DNA of 64,000 nt. It comes from Bacillota bacterium. Lineage in GTDB: Bacteria; Bacillota; Clostridia; Oscillospirales; Ruminococcaceae. The stretch covers positions 47,370 to 111,369 of the forward strand of contig JAEZYS010000005.1 of assembly GCA_023418925.1 (NCBI GenBank), read 5' to 3'. The position numbers and the translations under genes were made by a program. The notes below the pieces were generated by a model. The model was not told where the DNA came from. It worked only from the letters and a program-made list of their open reading frames with translations, and did not search any database. This document shows positions 1 through 9,622 of this stretch, in pieces (positions within the stretch are counted from its first letter, which is position 1; every line of letters begins with the position of its first letter).

Positions 1-2220
1 CTGCTCACCATCCTTGTAAAGCTGTACAACAGAAAGAAAATCTGTGCTGTCATAAGCTGTGCGGATAAGTCTTTCAAGTGATTGTGAAGCAGAACAATAC
101 CTAAGCTTCTCAAGAACATCAAGGAAGTTTTTCAGCTTAGAATAGTAGCTTTCGTTCTCATCTGTTGCTGACAGAACAGCCTTGTAAAGAGCATCGTTCC
201 TGTTTTCTGATAGCAAGCGTATTTTTGCTATTTCATCAGCAGTTATCATGAACATCGGCGACATAAGCACAGACGCAAGGGGAATGTCCTGCAAAGGATT
301 GTCCGTTACAGTAAGCAGGTTTAAAAGAACTGATATTTCCCTTGAATCAAGGTATCCGTCAGCCTCTTCAGAACAAGCTTTAATACCTAGCTTTGAAAGC
401 TCCTCAATGTATGAAACTGCTCTTTTCCTGTCACGAAGAAGTATGCAAAAATCTTTAGGTTCACAAGGACGTGAAACACCCTTGTCCGTTATATTCCTTA
501 CGCCAATAAATGAATGGATTTTCTCTGCTACTGCCTTTGCTTCATGGTTTTCCAGCTGAATATCAACCCGTTCTTCACTATCAACATCATTTTCATCATG
601 ACTTTCTTCCTGTTCAGGAATGGTTGGCACAATTATGATTTCGGTAGTTCTGTCAGCATTTTCAAAGACAGCACCCTGAATGAGTTTTTCATCATCTGTA
701 TAAGCTATTTCGCCGACATCTTTACTCATTATATTAGTGAAAATATAATTTACAAAGCCGACAACATCACCGCTGCTTCGAAAGTTCCTGTTTAGAAGGA
801 TGCTTGCATTTGTTCCGTTGTAATTGTCAGTATAACGGTCTGCTTTTTCAAGAGAGTTAATGAAAATCTGTGGGTTTGCAAGTCTGAAACGATATATTGA
901 TTGTTTTACATCTCCTACAACAAAAAGGTTATCACCGGCAGTATCAGAAGTTCCGTTGTGTGAAATCAACTTGAAGATAAGGTCCTGTGTGTTGTTGGAG
1001 TCCTGATATTCGTCAATCATAATAACCTTGTAGTATTCGCTTAATTCTTTTGCAAGAGATGTTTTTACAATGTTTCCATTCTCATCCTTTGAAGCAAGAA
1101 GCTTTACCGCAAGCTGTTCAGCGTCAGAAAATCCAAGAGCATTTCTTTCAGCTTTGATACGTTGTATTTCAGTACAAAGATCAAGAACAAGCTTTGTAAG
1201 TCCGGATACTACTACACTATGTCTGGCATAGTCATCTAATATTTCCTGTTCTGAAAAGAGCATTTCGTCAACAATCTTTTTTGCCTGATCCTTGTACTTG
1301 TTTCTTATATCCTTGATCTGTTCAGCAACGTTTTTTTCATAACTTCCTGCCTCTGATTTCGGGAAAGAAATCCTTTGCCAGTCAAGCTTTATGCTGTATA
1401 TTCTTTCATCCCATTCCTGAGAGATGTCGGCAGTATTATCAGCAAGAGTATTAAACATTTCTGCTTCATTGTTTACAATATCTATAGCTTTTTCAGCGCC
1501 TATATCTTCACATAAAACAGCCGCCGCTTCTGCACGCTTTGCAAGAGCCTTGTACTGTCCTTTCAGATAGGAGAGATAGTCTTTTGCCCATGAATCCGTT
1601 TCTGGAGAAAAACCATTTTCAAAGCGCTTGACACAGTTATAGAGCCAATCCTCATAAAAAGGAATTGACATGACAAAATTGTATATTGAAAGTATAGTAT
1701 TTTCAAGTTCAGAGTCACTTCTTTTTGCTCCGCAGAAGAAGTCTGAAAGAGCAGAAAAAGCCTCCGAATTTTCATTGCAGAAATTCTCCATAACATTTGA
1801 TACAGCTTTTGAGCGTATTATTTTTTCTTCTGTTTCATCAAGAACTCTGAATCCTGCTGATATATCAAGAGACTGAATATTGTCCCTGATAAGATCAAAG
1901 CAGAATGAATGAATAGTGGAAATTTTTGCAGACTGAATAAGTGACTGTTGTTGATAAAGCCACATATTTTCAGGTTCTTTTTCAATCTGTTTTGATAGCT
2001 GTGCTGAAAGGCGCTGTTTCATCTGTGCGGCGGCATCATTTGTGAATGTAACGACGATAATCCTGTCTGCTGGAATCTTGTTTCTGGTATCGGATAGCTG
2101 TCTTAATAGACGTTCAACAAGCACGGAAGTTTTGCCGCTTCCTGCGGCGGCGGATACAATGACAGCCGTGTTTTCAGCATTGATAGCCTGCAGTTGTTTT
2201 TCAGTCCATTCAGTCGACAT
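1..2220 (-). CDS. addA: ATP-dependent helicase/nuclease subunit A, 3' end outside the window
   Basis: This is the N-terminal 740 codons of AddA, the UvrD-like helicase and nuclease subunit of the AddAB complex, which resects double-strand breaks for RecA loading. The start MSTEWTEKQLQAI is followed by a Walker A motif, SAAAGSGKTS, within the first 40 residues. AddA is usually about 1,200 residues, so the last third, including the C-terminal RecB-type nuclease domain, lies beyond position 1. The ATG at 2220 has an AAGGAAGG ribosome-binding site and overlaps the last 11 bases of addB, so the pair is translationally coupled. The frame stays open to the window edge. Confidence 0.93.
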   Translation of the reverse strand, partial: MSTEWTEKQLQAINAENTAVIVSAAAGSGKTSVLVERLLRQLSDTRNKIPADRIIVVTFTNDAAAQMKQRLSAQLSKQIEKEPENMWLYQQQSLIQSAKISTIHSFCFDLIRDNIQSLDISAGFRVLDETEEKIIRSKAVSNVMENFCNENSEAFSALSDFFCGAKRSDSELENTILSIYNFVMSIPFYEDWLYNCVKRFENGFSPETDSWAKDYLSYLKGQYKALAKRAEAAAVLCEDIGAEKAIDIVNNEAEMFNTLADNTADISQEWDERIYSIKLDWQRISFPKSEAGSYEKNVAEQIKDIRNKYKDQAKKIVDEMLFSEQEILDDYARHSVVVSGLTKLVLDLCTEIQRIKAERNALGFSDAEQLAVKLLASKDENGNIVKTSLAKELSEYYKVIMIDEYQDSNNTQDLIFKLISHNGTSDTAGDNLFVVGDVKQSIYRFRLANPQIFINSLEKADRYTDNYNGTNASILLNRNFRSSGDVVGFVNYIFTNIMSKDVGEIAYTDDEKLIQGAVFENADRTTEIIIVPTIPEQEESHDENDVDSEERVDIQLENHEAKAVAEKIHSFIGVRNITDKGVSRPCEPKDFCILLRDRKRAVSYIEELSKLGIKACSEEADGYLDSREISVLLNLLTVTDNPLQDIPLASVLMSPMFMITADEIAKIRLLSENRNDALYKAVLSATDENESYYSKLKNFLDVLEKLRYCSASQSLERLIRTAYDSTDFLSVVQLYKDGEQ

Positions 2221-5200
2221 TGTTCTCACCTTCCTTTCCGTTAAGAATCTGGTCAAGAAGCTCCTCTGTGTTTTCTGCATATGTTCTAACTGATACATTA
2301 GGGTAGTTACCGCACACAGATTTATAGTCACAGTATGAACATGGACTTTTGCCTTTCTTTACAAGAGGAACAGCCTTAATATCTCCTGTATTGAGTGAAA
2401 CAGCCATATCTTTAAGTAACTTTTCCGAATATGTATGCAGATTTTCTATCTGCTCTGCTGTAATAAGTTTTGAGAATTTTGTAAATGAATCCTTTGTACG
2501 TTTTACAGGGATATAAATGCCCTGAACATTCTTTTCCATTGCCTCAAGAATAGTTTCATCCTCAAGCACAACGCCGCTCATCTTATAGGTCTTGTTCTTT
2601 GCAGAGGTAATCTCATCCTCATCAGGATATCTTGGAAGGGTTGCTTCCGCAGATTTTGCAGGCATATAAAGCACACCCGCAGGCTGACATTCTGAATAGT
2701 CGCCCTTGCCATAAACAACAGAAAACATATACAAAAGCATCTGCATATTAACTCCGTAGACAAGGTCATCAAAAGAGAAAGTCTTTATTCCCGATTTGTA
2801 GTCAATTACTCTAAGATAAGTTTTTCCGTCAGTTTCGAAGGTATCAATTCTGTCAACAGTACCGACAAAAAATATCTCTGTTCCATCACTTGCAGTAATT
2901 TTAGCTGGGTATTGTTTTCCGTCAGCAGAAATTTTGTATTCAAATTCCTTTGGGACAAAATCTGATTGTGCAAGCTCTTCCTGAAGATGTTCAACAATCT
3001 GTGCAGAAGTATCTGCAATTCTTGAAAAAGCAGCCTTGAATCGCTTTGATTTGCCGTAATCTCCGCCAAGCTGTTCTGTATAATATTCATCAAGCGTATC
3101 TTTGATAAGCTTTTTAATCTTTGTACTTTTAAGTGAGATAAATGACTGCTTGTCATTCTCATTCATAATTTTACAGAGACAATAATGTATAGCTGAACCA
3201 AGCTCAGGACTGTTAAGTTCAACTTTTTTCTTAGGGAAAATGTTCAGCCCGCTTTTGCAAAAATATTTAAACGGGCATATGTTGTAGCTTTCAAATCCTG
3301 TTGCAGATACATACATTTTCTTGCCAAACAAGGACTCTCCTGTTTTGCCGTCAAGCTTATGCATACAGGTGAGGTTTATGCTGTCAAGATATTCAAGCTT
3401 TACAGCATATTCAGGTATTTCTTTCAGTACACTTCTGATTGAAGCAGATACCTTGTCCGTTCTGCTGTATTCCTGAACAAAGCTGTAATATGCTGAAGCG
3501 GGGGATGTACAGAAGTATAAAAGGCTGATATCCTTATCTTTAGTAAGAGTTTTTCCATTGAACATATTCTCAACCTGGCTGACTGCAAATGACGGATACA
3601 TAGCCTTGCCTGAAATGTCTGCAAGAGGGTAGGATATAAATAGTTTTTCTGATGGTGCAGAGAAAGTGTTGTATGCAACAAATCGCTCCTCTGCTATCCT
3701 ATCTTCTATTCCGCCTGAAAGCTTTAGTCCGGATTGCTCAAGCAAGTTTCTGTCCCTGTCTGAAAAAACGCCTGTTGTTTTCGGTGAGAAAGGAAGTATG
3801 CCCTCATTCGCACCTATTATAAATACAACAGAAGGATCAGCAAGACGAGACATGTTTGCAGCCGCAAAAGTAACGCAGTCAAGCGTCTGCGGTGGCAAAG
3901 ACACATTTTGCTTTGACATTACAGTGCTGAACAAATCAGCAAATTGTTTGAGAGAAAGTTTATATCCATCAAGTATTTTATAGAGTGATTCCAAACATGA
4001 ACAAAGCATTTCCCAAAGCTGTTTAAGTTCTCGTACAGCTGTGATTACTGCTGAATCATTTCCGTTGTAATTTGTGATTTTCTCTGTAATAACCGTTGAA
4101 AGCTTAATTTTGTCAAAGAATGCAAAGAGGTTTTTGCATATAGTTCCGCCGTCAGTATCCTTACAGCTTTCACGCAGTTCATTGAGTGGTTCTATAATTG
4201 TTTTACGTATATTTTCTGCTAGTCCTTCTTCATCCATGATGAAAGGCTCGCTCCACATATTTCCCTCGACGTTCCATTTGTAAACATAGTCTTCTGTAGC
4301 GGAAATATCATCAGGAGAAATACCCGTCATATCTGTTTTTATGTATCGCAGAATATCTTCGGTATAATACTTTTCTGAAGATGCAATTTCAAGTGCGGAG
4401 CAAACAAAAATAATAATCGACTTATGCATTACAGAATCATTTTTATCCATGAAAACGGGAATATCATAACGCTCGGCTGCCGCTTCAAAAACAGAGTTAT
4501 AGCTTTCAGGATTTCTTGAAACAACGGCAATGTCACTATAATGATAGCCATTTTCTATAACAATATGTTTTATCTGCGCGCAGACAACATCAACTTCTTT
4601 ATATATTTCAGTACACTCGGTAATATGTACACAATCTGCATTACCCTCATAAACATTTCTTACAGGGCGTAGAATATTTGATGAAATATGTGCAAGTGCT
4701 TCACTTTTGAATCGCTTTTGTTCAGTAAGCATTGTTGTTTCTGCTTTTATGCCATGGTTGTCACAAATCTGTCTAAGTCTGCTGTGAGTATGGTCTGTTG
4801 TATTGAAAACAGAGTGTTTTTCAGGGGTTTTGTTTCCTGTGGAAAGGCATATATCAAGTTCTTCTGCCTGTGTCAGCATGACTTCAATAAGCTGTATTTC
4901 ATCAGCAGTAAAACTTTTGAATTCATCAATAAAAATTTGCTGCCCGTTGAAATATTGTCCGCTTGCAGCTCTTTTTGCCGCCTCGGAAATATCACTAAGA
5001 CTGTCCTTATAACCATTGTCAGACAGTATCTTTGAATAAGCTGAATATATAAGCGACATGTCTGAAACTTTTTCTCTGATATTGTCCGAAAGCAGATTTA
5101 TCTTTGACGTAAGCAGTTCAGGAGTAACCGCATTAAGCGTCATATCCTTTACAAAATCAAGGCATAAATCAAGAAAAGCAGGGGACTTTGACTGACGGGA

Positions 5201-5524
5201 ATAGTAGGAAAGGCCCTCATTTTCAGATACTGTTTTAAGCGTTCTGTGCATAAGTGCAGTTCTTACAATATCGTCAGCATACTGTCCTTTAAGTCCTCCG
5301 CATTGCAGGAAGATTGTTTTTGCAAGACGTGCAAAGGACAGGACAGTTACGTTGTTGAATTGCTGAATTCCAAGGTAACTATAAAGCTTACGGTCAAATT
5401 CAAATGAAAACTGGTCCGGAACAATAACGGTTATTTTTTTTTCTTTGCTGACAGCAGTTTTTATTCTGTCCATAAGGCAGTAGGACTTGCCTGTTCCGGC
5501 TCCTCCCAGAATCATTCTGAGCAT
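2210..5524 (-). CDS. addB: ATP-dependent helicase/nuclease subunit B
   Basis: AddB is the second helicase-like and nuclease subunit of the AddAB complex, responsible for Chi recognition in the family. The protein (1,104 residues) opens with the Walker A motif GGAGTGKS. Its C-terminal nuclease domain shows GTVDRID and VIDYKSG. Four cysteines fit the iron-sulfur staple typical of AddB: one in CPFKYFCKSG and the cluster CSYCDYKSVC near the C-terminus. The start at 5524 (MLRMILGG) is chosen because AAAGGATGG sits 6 bases upstream; an in-frame ATG 33 bases further up lacks such a site. It is transcribed ahead of addA. Confidence 0.95.
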   Translation of the reverse strand: MLRMILGGAGTGKSYCLMDRIKTAVSKEKKITVIVPDQFSFEFDRKLYSYLGIQQFNNVTVLSFARLAKTIFLQCGGLKGQYADDIVRTALMHRTLKTVSENEGLSYYSRQSKSPAFLDLCLDFVKDMTLNAVTPELLTSKINLLSDNIREKVSDMSLIYSAYSKILSDNGYKDSLSDISEAAKRAASGQYFNGQQIFIDEFKSFTADEIQLIEVMLTQAEELDICLSTGNKTPEKHSVFNTTDHTHSRLRQICDNHGIKAETTMLTEQKRFKSEALAHISSNILRPVRNVYEGNADCVHITECTEIYKEVDVVCAQIKHIVIENGYHYSDIAVVSRNPESYNSVFEAAAERYDIPVFMDKNDSVMHKSIIIFVCSALEIASSEKYYTEDILRYIKTDMTGISPDDISATEDYVYKWNVEGNMWSEPFIMDEEGLAENIRKTIIEPLNELRESCKDTDGGTICKNLFAFFDKIKLSTVITEKITNYNGNDSAVITAVRELKQLWEMLCSCLESLYKILDGYKLSLKQFADLFSTVMSKQNVSLPPQTLDCVTFAAANMSRLADPSVVFIIGANEGILPFSPKTTGVFSDRDRNLLEQSGLKLSGGIEDRIAEERFVAYNTFSAPSEKLFISYPLADISGKAMYPSFAVSQVENMFNGKTLTKDKDISLLYFCTSPASAYYSFVQEYSRTDKVSASIRSVLKEIPEYAVKLEYLDSINLTCMHKLDGKTGESLFGKKMYVSATGFESYNICPFKYFCKSGLNIFPKKKVELNSPELGSAIHYCLCKIMNENDKQSFISLKSTKIKKLIKDTLDEYYTEQLGGDYGKSKRFKAAFSRIADTSAQIVEHLQEELAQSDFVPKEFEYKISADGKQYPAKITASDGTEIFFVGTVDRIDTFETDGKTYLRVIDYKSGIKTFSFDDLVYGVNMQMLLYMFSVVYGKGDYSECQPAGVLYMPAKSAEATLPRYPDEDEITSAKNKTYKMSGVVLEDETILEAMEKNVQGIYIPVKRTKDSFTKFSKLITAEQIENLHTYSEKLLKDMAVSLNTGDIKAVPLVKKGKSPCSYCDYKSVCGNYPNVSVRTYAENTEELLDQILNGKEGENNVD

Positions 5525-5575
5525 ATCTGACCATCCTTTCTTATAACAACACAACAATAACGAATTTGGATTTTT

Positions 5576-5598
5576 GCAGGGCTTTCCGGTCGCCCTGC
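5576..5598. other. Hairpin upstream of addB without T-tract
   Basis: Perfect 7-bp arms, GCAGGGC and GCCCTGC, enclose a 9-base loop in the gap between the glycosylase stop and the addB start. Neither strand has a T-run after the stem, so it is not a standard intrinsic terminator. It could lie in the addB 5' UTR. Role unknown. Confidence 0.4.
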
Positions 5599-5618
5599 GC
5601 CTTGGGAGATTTTATTTA

Positions 5619-6134
5619 TCAGCTATTGTTCTTGTCGCAGAATCTCCAAAGTATATCCCTGTATTCAGGGGTAGCGTAATCAATTCCAACACGAGGTTTT
5701 GTTATTATTTCAGGTTTGTAGCCATCATCTTCAATCCATATACGTTCGTTTCCGCAGAAGCTTTCACCATTGAAACTCTTGTCAATTTTAAGGTGTTTAG
5801 TAAGCTTTGCTGGGCCATTGTAAACTTCTGCTGCCCTGAAAAGAATACCCTGAGGAGTACCCTCTTCACCAGTAATAACATTCATGAGCCAGTGCATGCC
5901 ATAGCATAGATATACATATATAATACCTGATTTTTCGTAAAGTAATTCTGTTCTCGGAGTTCGTCCCTTGCTTGCATGACAAGCTGTATCCTCTTCACCC
6001 CTGTAAGCTTCTGTTTCTGTTATGCGAACTGACAGAACTGTACCGTCGTCAAGCCTTCTGCAAATAAGTTTTCCTACAAGTTCAGGGCAAACGTCAAGAC
6101 AATCCCTGTGAAAGAATTTCTCATCAAGTATCAT
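5619..6134 (-). CDS. 3-methyladenine DNA glycosylase (AAG/MPG family)
   Basis: This is a base-excision repair enzyme that removes alkylated purines such as 3-methyladenine from DNA. The 171 residues cover the whole single-domain AAG fold. Visible motifs are ELVGKLICR near the N-terminus, the catalytic TEAYRGEEDTACHA segment with its general-base glutamate, and YVYLCYGMHWLMNV, the tyrosine-containing DNA-intercalating region of the family. Length matches short bacterial members. It sits 25 bases downstream of rqcH on the same strand and could be cotranscribed with it. The start has an AGAAAGGA site about 12 bases upstream. Confidence 0.93.
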   Translation of the reverse strand: MILDEKFFHRDCLDVCPELVGKLICRRLDDGTVLSVRITETEAYRGEEDTACHASKGRTPRTELLYEKSGIIYVYLCYGMHWLMNVITGEEGTPQGILFRAAEVYNGPAKLTKHLKIDKSFNGESFCGNERIWIEDDGYKPEIITKPRVGIDYATPEYRDILWRFCDKNNS

Positions 6135-6159
6135 ATTTATGGCTATTCCTTTCTAAGTT

Positions 6160-7902
6160 TTACTGATCTTCTTCAGGGTTCAGAGGGGTTACATAAAGAG
6201 TTCTGTTGTTTGTGAATATAACCATACCTGGCTTTGCTCCTGAAGGTTTCTTAACAAACTTTATCGGCACATAATCAACAGGCACCTGTGATGAGCTTTT
6301 TGCCTTGCTGTTGAAAGCAGCAACTCTTGCAGCATACAGGATTGTTTTGTCAGGCGGTGTTGTTCCGTTAGTTGAAATAATAACATGAGAGCCTGTGATG
6401 TTCTGTGTATGAAGCCATATATCTGACTTTTCAGCAAGCTTTGTTGTAAGCTTGTCATTCTGTTTGTTGTTTCTGCCGACATAGATTTTATATCCGTCAG
6501 GGGAGGTATATTCAATAGGCGGCTTTGACTTCGGTGGCTTGCCTTTAAGCTTGTTAGCCTTAATATATCCTTGTTCAGCAAGTTCAAGGCGAAGTTCATT
6601 TACCTCATCCTCACTCTGTGTACGGGTAAGTGCATCAAAAACGCTGTCTATATATGCAAGTTCTTCTTCACCCTGTGCAATCTGCTCGGTAAGCTTTTTC
6701 TCAGCAGTGTCAGACTTTCTGTATTCAGCATAATATTTCTGCATATTCTGTGACGGTGTAAGTCTTGCATTGAGTTTGATTTCTATAACAGTACAATTTT
6801 CATCATAGAAGTTTTCTGTTTCAAATGAAGTCATGCCCTTTTCTAGCTTGTACATATTAGCAGAAATAAGGTCACCCTTAAGTTTAAGAATATCTCTGTC
6901 AGCACAGGCTTTCAGTTCTTCTCTCTGTGAAGTTATACGTCTTGCAATACGTTCAGTTGTGTTCAGAAGCATTTTATACAAGTCCTGTGAACGTTGTTTC
7001 ATGCGTGCTGTATTATCACGCTCTGTGTAGAAATAGTCAAGTGTGTCACAGGCTGACGACATGCTTTTGGTTATCATAAGAGCGCCATACTGATGAATTT
7101 CTGTGAAGCTGAAATCCTTGAACATTCCGTCCTTGTCCTTTAGAACAGTATAGGAATGTCCGTCCTGCTTATCCTGTGCAGACTTCTGTATAAAGAACAC
7201 AAGCCTGTCAGTTTCATCTTCGGATATGTCTGTGTTTGTGCAGTCACGCCCTTTGCAGGCAAGGAAAACCCATTCCCTTGCAATAACAGGGGAGATGCCC
7301 TCAAATATTCTTACAAGGCATTTTGAAAGTTCAGAATTCTTTGAATTGTTAAGAGCAGATACAAGTTCTTCCCGTGAAAATGAAGTGAAGTTCAGTCTTG
7401 AATTATCACGAGGTGGGAAAGTATAAGTCATTCCTGGGAGAACAAGTCTTTCCCTTGACATTTCTTCATCAACACGCTTGATACTGTCGATGATTTTCCC
7501 CTCGGCATTGATAATCACAAGGTTTGAACAACGCCCCATAATTTCAATTGCAAGGGTGATGACGGTCATATCACCAAGTTCATTCATTGTCTCAAAGTCA
7601 AGATAAAGTATTCTTTCAAATCCGTCCTGACGGATATCAAGAAGTTTTCCACAGCCGATATGCTTTCTTAGAAGCATGCAGAACATTGGAGGAACCTTCG
7701 GATTTTCAATGTTTGATTTTGTTATATGAACTCTTGCCGAGTTTGCAGACGCTGAAATCAACAGCTTTGAGTTTCCGCCTTTTGTACGGAATGATATAAC
7801 AACTTCTTCACGGGATGGTTGGTGTATTTTATCCACTCTCCCGCCAATAAGAAAGGAAATTTCGCTTTTTATACAGTCTAAGAATGCTCCGTCCAGAGCC
7901 AT
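6160..7902 (-). CDS. rqcH: Ribosome quality control protein RqcH (NFACT family)
   Basis: RqcH (Rqc2/NEMF homologue, older name FbpA) binds obstructed 50S subunits and directs C-terminal alanine tailing of stalled chains. The 580 residues show the full NFACT layout. An NFACT-N domain carries an acidic-Arg pair near residues 96-97 (GFERI), which corresponds to the DR motif needed for tRNA recruitment in studied homologues. The middle is a helix-hairpin/coiled-coil region at about 290-440, and an NFACT-R domain at about 455-560 contains DIWLHTQNITGSHVII. The ATG has GGAGGATTAAT upstream. The E-for-D change in the pair is conservative. Confidence 0.94.
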   Translation of the reverse strand: MALDGAFLDCIKSEISFLIGGRVDKIHQPSREEVVISFRTKGGNSKLLISASANSARVHITKSNIENPKVPPMFCMLLRKHIGCGKLLDIRQDGFERILYLDFETMNELGDMTVITLAIEIMGRCSNLVIINAEGKIIDSIKRVDEEMSRERLVLPGMTYTFPPRDNSRLNFTSFSREELVSALNNSKNSELSKCLVRIFEGISPVIAREWVFLACKGRDCTNTDISEDETDRLVFFIQKSAQDKQDGHSYTVLKDKDGMFKDFSFTEIHQYGALMITKSMSSACDTLDYFYTERDNTARMKQRSQDLYKMLLNTTERIARRITSQREELKACADRDILKLKGDLISANMYKLEKGMTSFETENFYDENCTVIEIKLNARLTPSQNMQKYYAEYRKSDTAEKKLTEQIAQGEEELAYIDSVFDALTRTQSEDEVNELRLELAEQGYIKANKLKGKPPKSKPPIEYTSPDGYKIYVGRNNKQNDKLTTKLAEKSDIWLHTQNITGSHVIISTNGTTPPDKTILYAARVAAFNSKAKSSSQVPVDYVPIKFVKKPSGAKPGMVIFTNNRTLYVTPLNPEEDQ

Positions 7903-7923
7903 ATTAATCCTCCATTTCTTTTT

Positions 7924-7991
7924 GCTATTTATTCCTTTTATGATATTATTGAAAAAGGAACAAATAGCAGCGTGAAAAGCATTTTCACGCT
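7924..7991. other. Two adjacent palindromic hairpins between two genes
   Basis: Bases 7924-7968 form a stem of about 16 bp (GCTATTTATTCCTTTT pairing with AAAAGGAACAAATAGC, one mismatch). Bases 7969-7991 form AGCGTGAAAA / TTTTCACGCT. Both lie between the flavodoxin gene end and the rqcH start. On the minus strand the second stem comes first and is followed by T-rich sequence, so it may terminate the flavodoxin gene. The first stem lies in the rqcH leader. Confidence 0.55.
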
Positions 7992-8011
7992 AGCACCTCA
8001 TTAATTTTGTT

Positions 8012-8728
8012 TTACAGGGAAGTTCTCTTTGCGTGTCGCTTTGCAATTGCAATAGCTTCTATGTAAGTGTGGTGAACGGATATAGATGCTGTCGGGCAGT
8101 TTTCTATGCACAACAGGCAGTGTGTACACTCAATAGCATTGACAGGGAAAGAAGCTTCTTCTTTTATTTCAAACACTTTCATAGGACATACTTTGATACA
8201 TTTACCACAACCGATGCACTTATCCTTTTTGACGTCAACATACTTTCCGTTATGTACAATTTCAGTATCAATATAATACTCAGGCAGTATCTTCTTTATA
8301 AATTTTTCTGCTCTCAGGCAGTCATTTTCATTTGGTCGTCCCTTGTTTCCCCCGTGAGCAATAAGAAACGGTCCTGTTCCGTCATATCCTTTGCACGAAA
8401 AGTCACCAAGAATCTTGACATTGTTCTCTGCAAGAGACTTTTTTATTGCATTATGATACTTTCCCAAAAACGGTGCGCCATGTGTTGAGAACAGAAAAGC
8501 ATACTGTGATGATGTCAATTTCTTAGCCGCTTCAATAAGCTTAGGGTGGTGCGATGTGAAGAATATACCGCTTCCAAGACCGACTACGCTGTATTTAGAC
8601 AAGTCAGCTTTAAGTGCCTCATCATATCCGATTACTTTGCAATTAAGTTTTACAGTCATTGCTTTTGCAAGCTTAATAGTATTATTGTGATACATTGACT
8701 CGCAGATTATTATTATTTTGTCATTCAT
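8012..8728 (-). CDS. Flavodoxin-ferredoxin fusion (EFR1-type ferrodoxin)
   Basis: This is a predicted electron-transfer protein of 238 residues. The N-terminal part resembles a flavodoxin with an FMN phosphate loop (ICESMYHNNTIKLA). The C-terminal part carries two 4Fe-4S ferredoxin motifs, CIGCGKCIKVCP and CTHCLLCIENCP. The architecture matches the EFR1 family common in Clostridia; the partner and substrate are unknown. The start at 8728 (MNDKIIII) is preferred because AGGAG lies about 11 bases upstream, whereas the upstream ATG falls inside a palindrome. A GTGAAAA palindrome flanks each side of the gene. Confidence 0.85.
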   Translation of the reverse strand: MNDKIIIICESMYHNNTIKLAKAMTVKLNCKVIGYDEALKADLSKYSVVGLGSGIFFTSHHPKLIEAAKKLTSSQYAFLFSTHGAPFLGKYHNAIKKSLAENNVKILGDFSCKGYDGTGPFLIAHGGNKGRPNENDCLRAEKFIKKILPEYYIDTEIVHNGKYVDVKKDKCIGCGKCIKVCPMKVFEIKEEASFPVNAIECTHCLLCIENCPTASISVHHTYIEAIAIAKRHAKRTSL

Positions 8729-8744
8729 ATTAATCTCTACTCCT

Positions 8745-8766
8745 GTGTGAAAAGTATTTTTCACGC
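8745..8766. repeat. GTGAAAA palindrome upstream of the flavodoxin gene
   Basis: The arms GTGAAAA and TTTTCAC are separated by 4 bases. The element lies directly before the AGGAG site of the flavodoxin-ferredoxin gene. A near-identical palindrome lies just past that gene at 7969-7991. It could be an operator or an RNA hairpin; this is inference. Confidence 0.5.
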
Positions 8767-8785
8767 TGTCTCCTTTAATGAATTA

Positions 8786-9604
8786 CTACTTTTTATATAC
8801 AAGTATTTCAAACTCAATCTGTGTTTCAAGAGTGCTGAGTTCAGAAAGTCTTTGCTGTCCCTCTGTGCTTGTTTTATAATAATATGGTGTCATTGAGAAT
8901 AGATTTCTTATATCTTCGTTGTTTTCAAGATTTATAACGCTTTGCACCTTTGTTTTTTCCAAAATATTAAATCCGTCAAGAGCATAATCCTTGACTTCGT
9001 TAAGGTATGGTTTGTCATAGACAGATTTTTTCAGTTCCCAAAGATGATTTTCTGACGGTATTACAAGAACCATTTTACCATCAGATTTGAGAAGCCTTGA
9101 AAATTCTTCTCCGCAGTATGGCGCAAACAATGACATCATTACATCACATGAACCATCACTTACAGGAATGTGAAATGCACTTGCAATAGCATACTGAATG
9201 CCATGTGAACGCTTTCCTGCACAGGCAAGTGCAGATTTTGAAATATCAATTCCGAGCATATTTACGAAGATATTTTTCTCTTTGAGTGATTGATAAACAC
9301 CAGCTGTATAGTAGCCCTCACCACAACCAACATCCATTACAGTTTCACCGTTGTGCATATGCTTTTCAGCCATCTCACAAAGCTTGTCAAGGAGAATAGA
9401 GTAGTAACCCTTGCTTAAAAAATCCCGTCTTGCGTTTACCATGAGCTTGTTGTCGCCGGGAAGCTTTGCGTTCATTTGATTTGAAAGCAGAAGATTGACA
9501 TAACCCTGCTTTGCAATGTCAAAGCAGTGGTTGTTTTCGCATATATAACTTTTGTCCTTTATTTCAAGCTTTTCTGCACATACAGGACATATAAATCCTT
9601 TCAT
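8786..9604 (-). CDS. RlmA-type 23S rRNA (guanine-N1) methyltransferase
   Basis: Predicted S-adenosylmethionine-dependent methyltransferase that would modify a guanine of 23S rRNA helix 35 (position 745 or 748 in characterised homologues). The N-terminal zinc finger is visible as CPVC at residues 6-9 and CENNHCFD at about 22-29. It is followed by the family segment KQGYVNLL and a class I methyltransferase motif I, VMDVGCGEGYY. The length of 272 residues is normal. In some actinobacteria the relative TlrB gives tylosin resistance, but nothing here indicates a resistance role. It is read ahead of the flavodoxin gene. Confidence 0.9.
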   Translation of the reverse strand: MKGFICPVCAEKLEIKDKSYICENNHCFDIAKQGYVNLLLSNQMNAKLPGDNKLMVNARRDFLSKGYYSILLDKLCEMAEKHMHNGETVMDVGCGEGYYTAGVYQSLKEKNIFVNMLGIDISKSALACAGKRSHGIQYAIASAFHIPVSDGSCDVMMSLFAPYCGEEFSRLLKSDGKMVLVIPSENHLWELKKSVYDKPYLNEVKDYALDGFNILEKTKVQSVINLENNEDIRNLFSMTPYYYKTSTEGQQRLSELSTLETQIEFEILVYKK

Positions 9605-9622
9605 AATTAAAACCGCTCCATT

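Noticed and set aside
248..795. Plus-strand open frames opposite addA
   Set aside because: They overlap the conserved AddA coding frame in antisense, have no ribosome-binding site and match no family.
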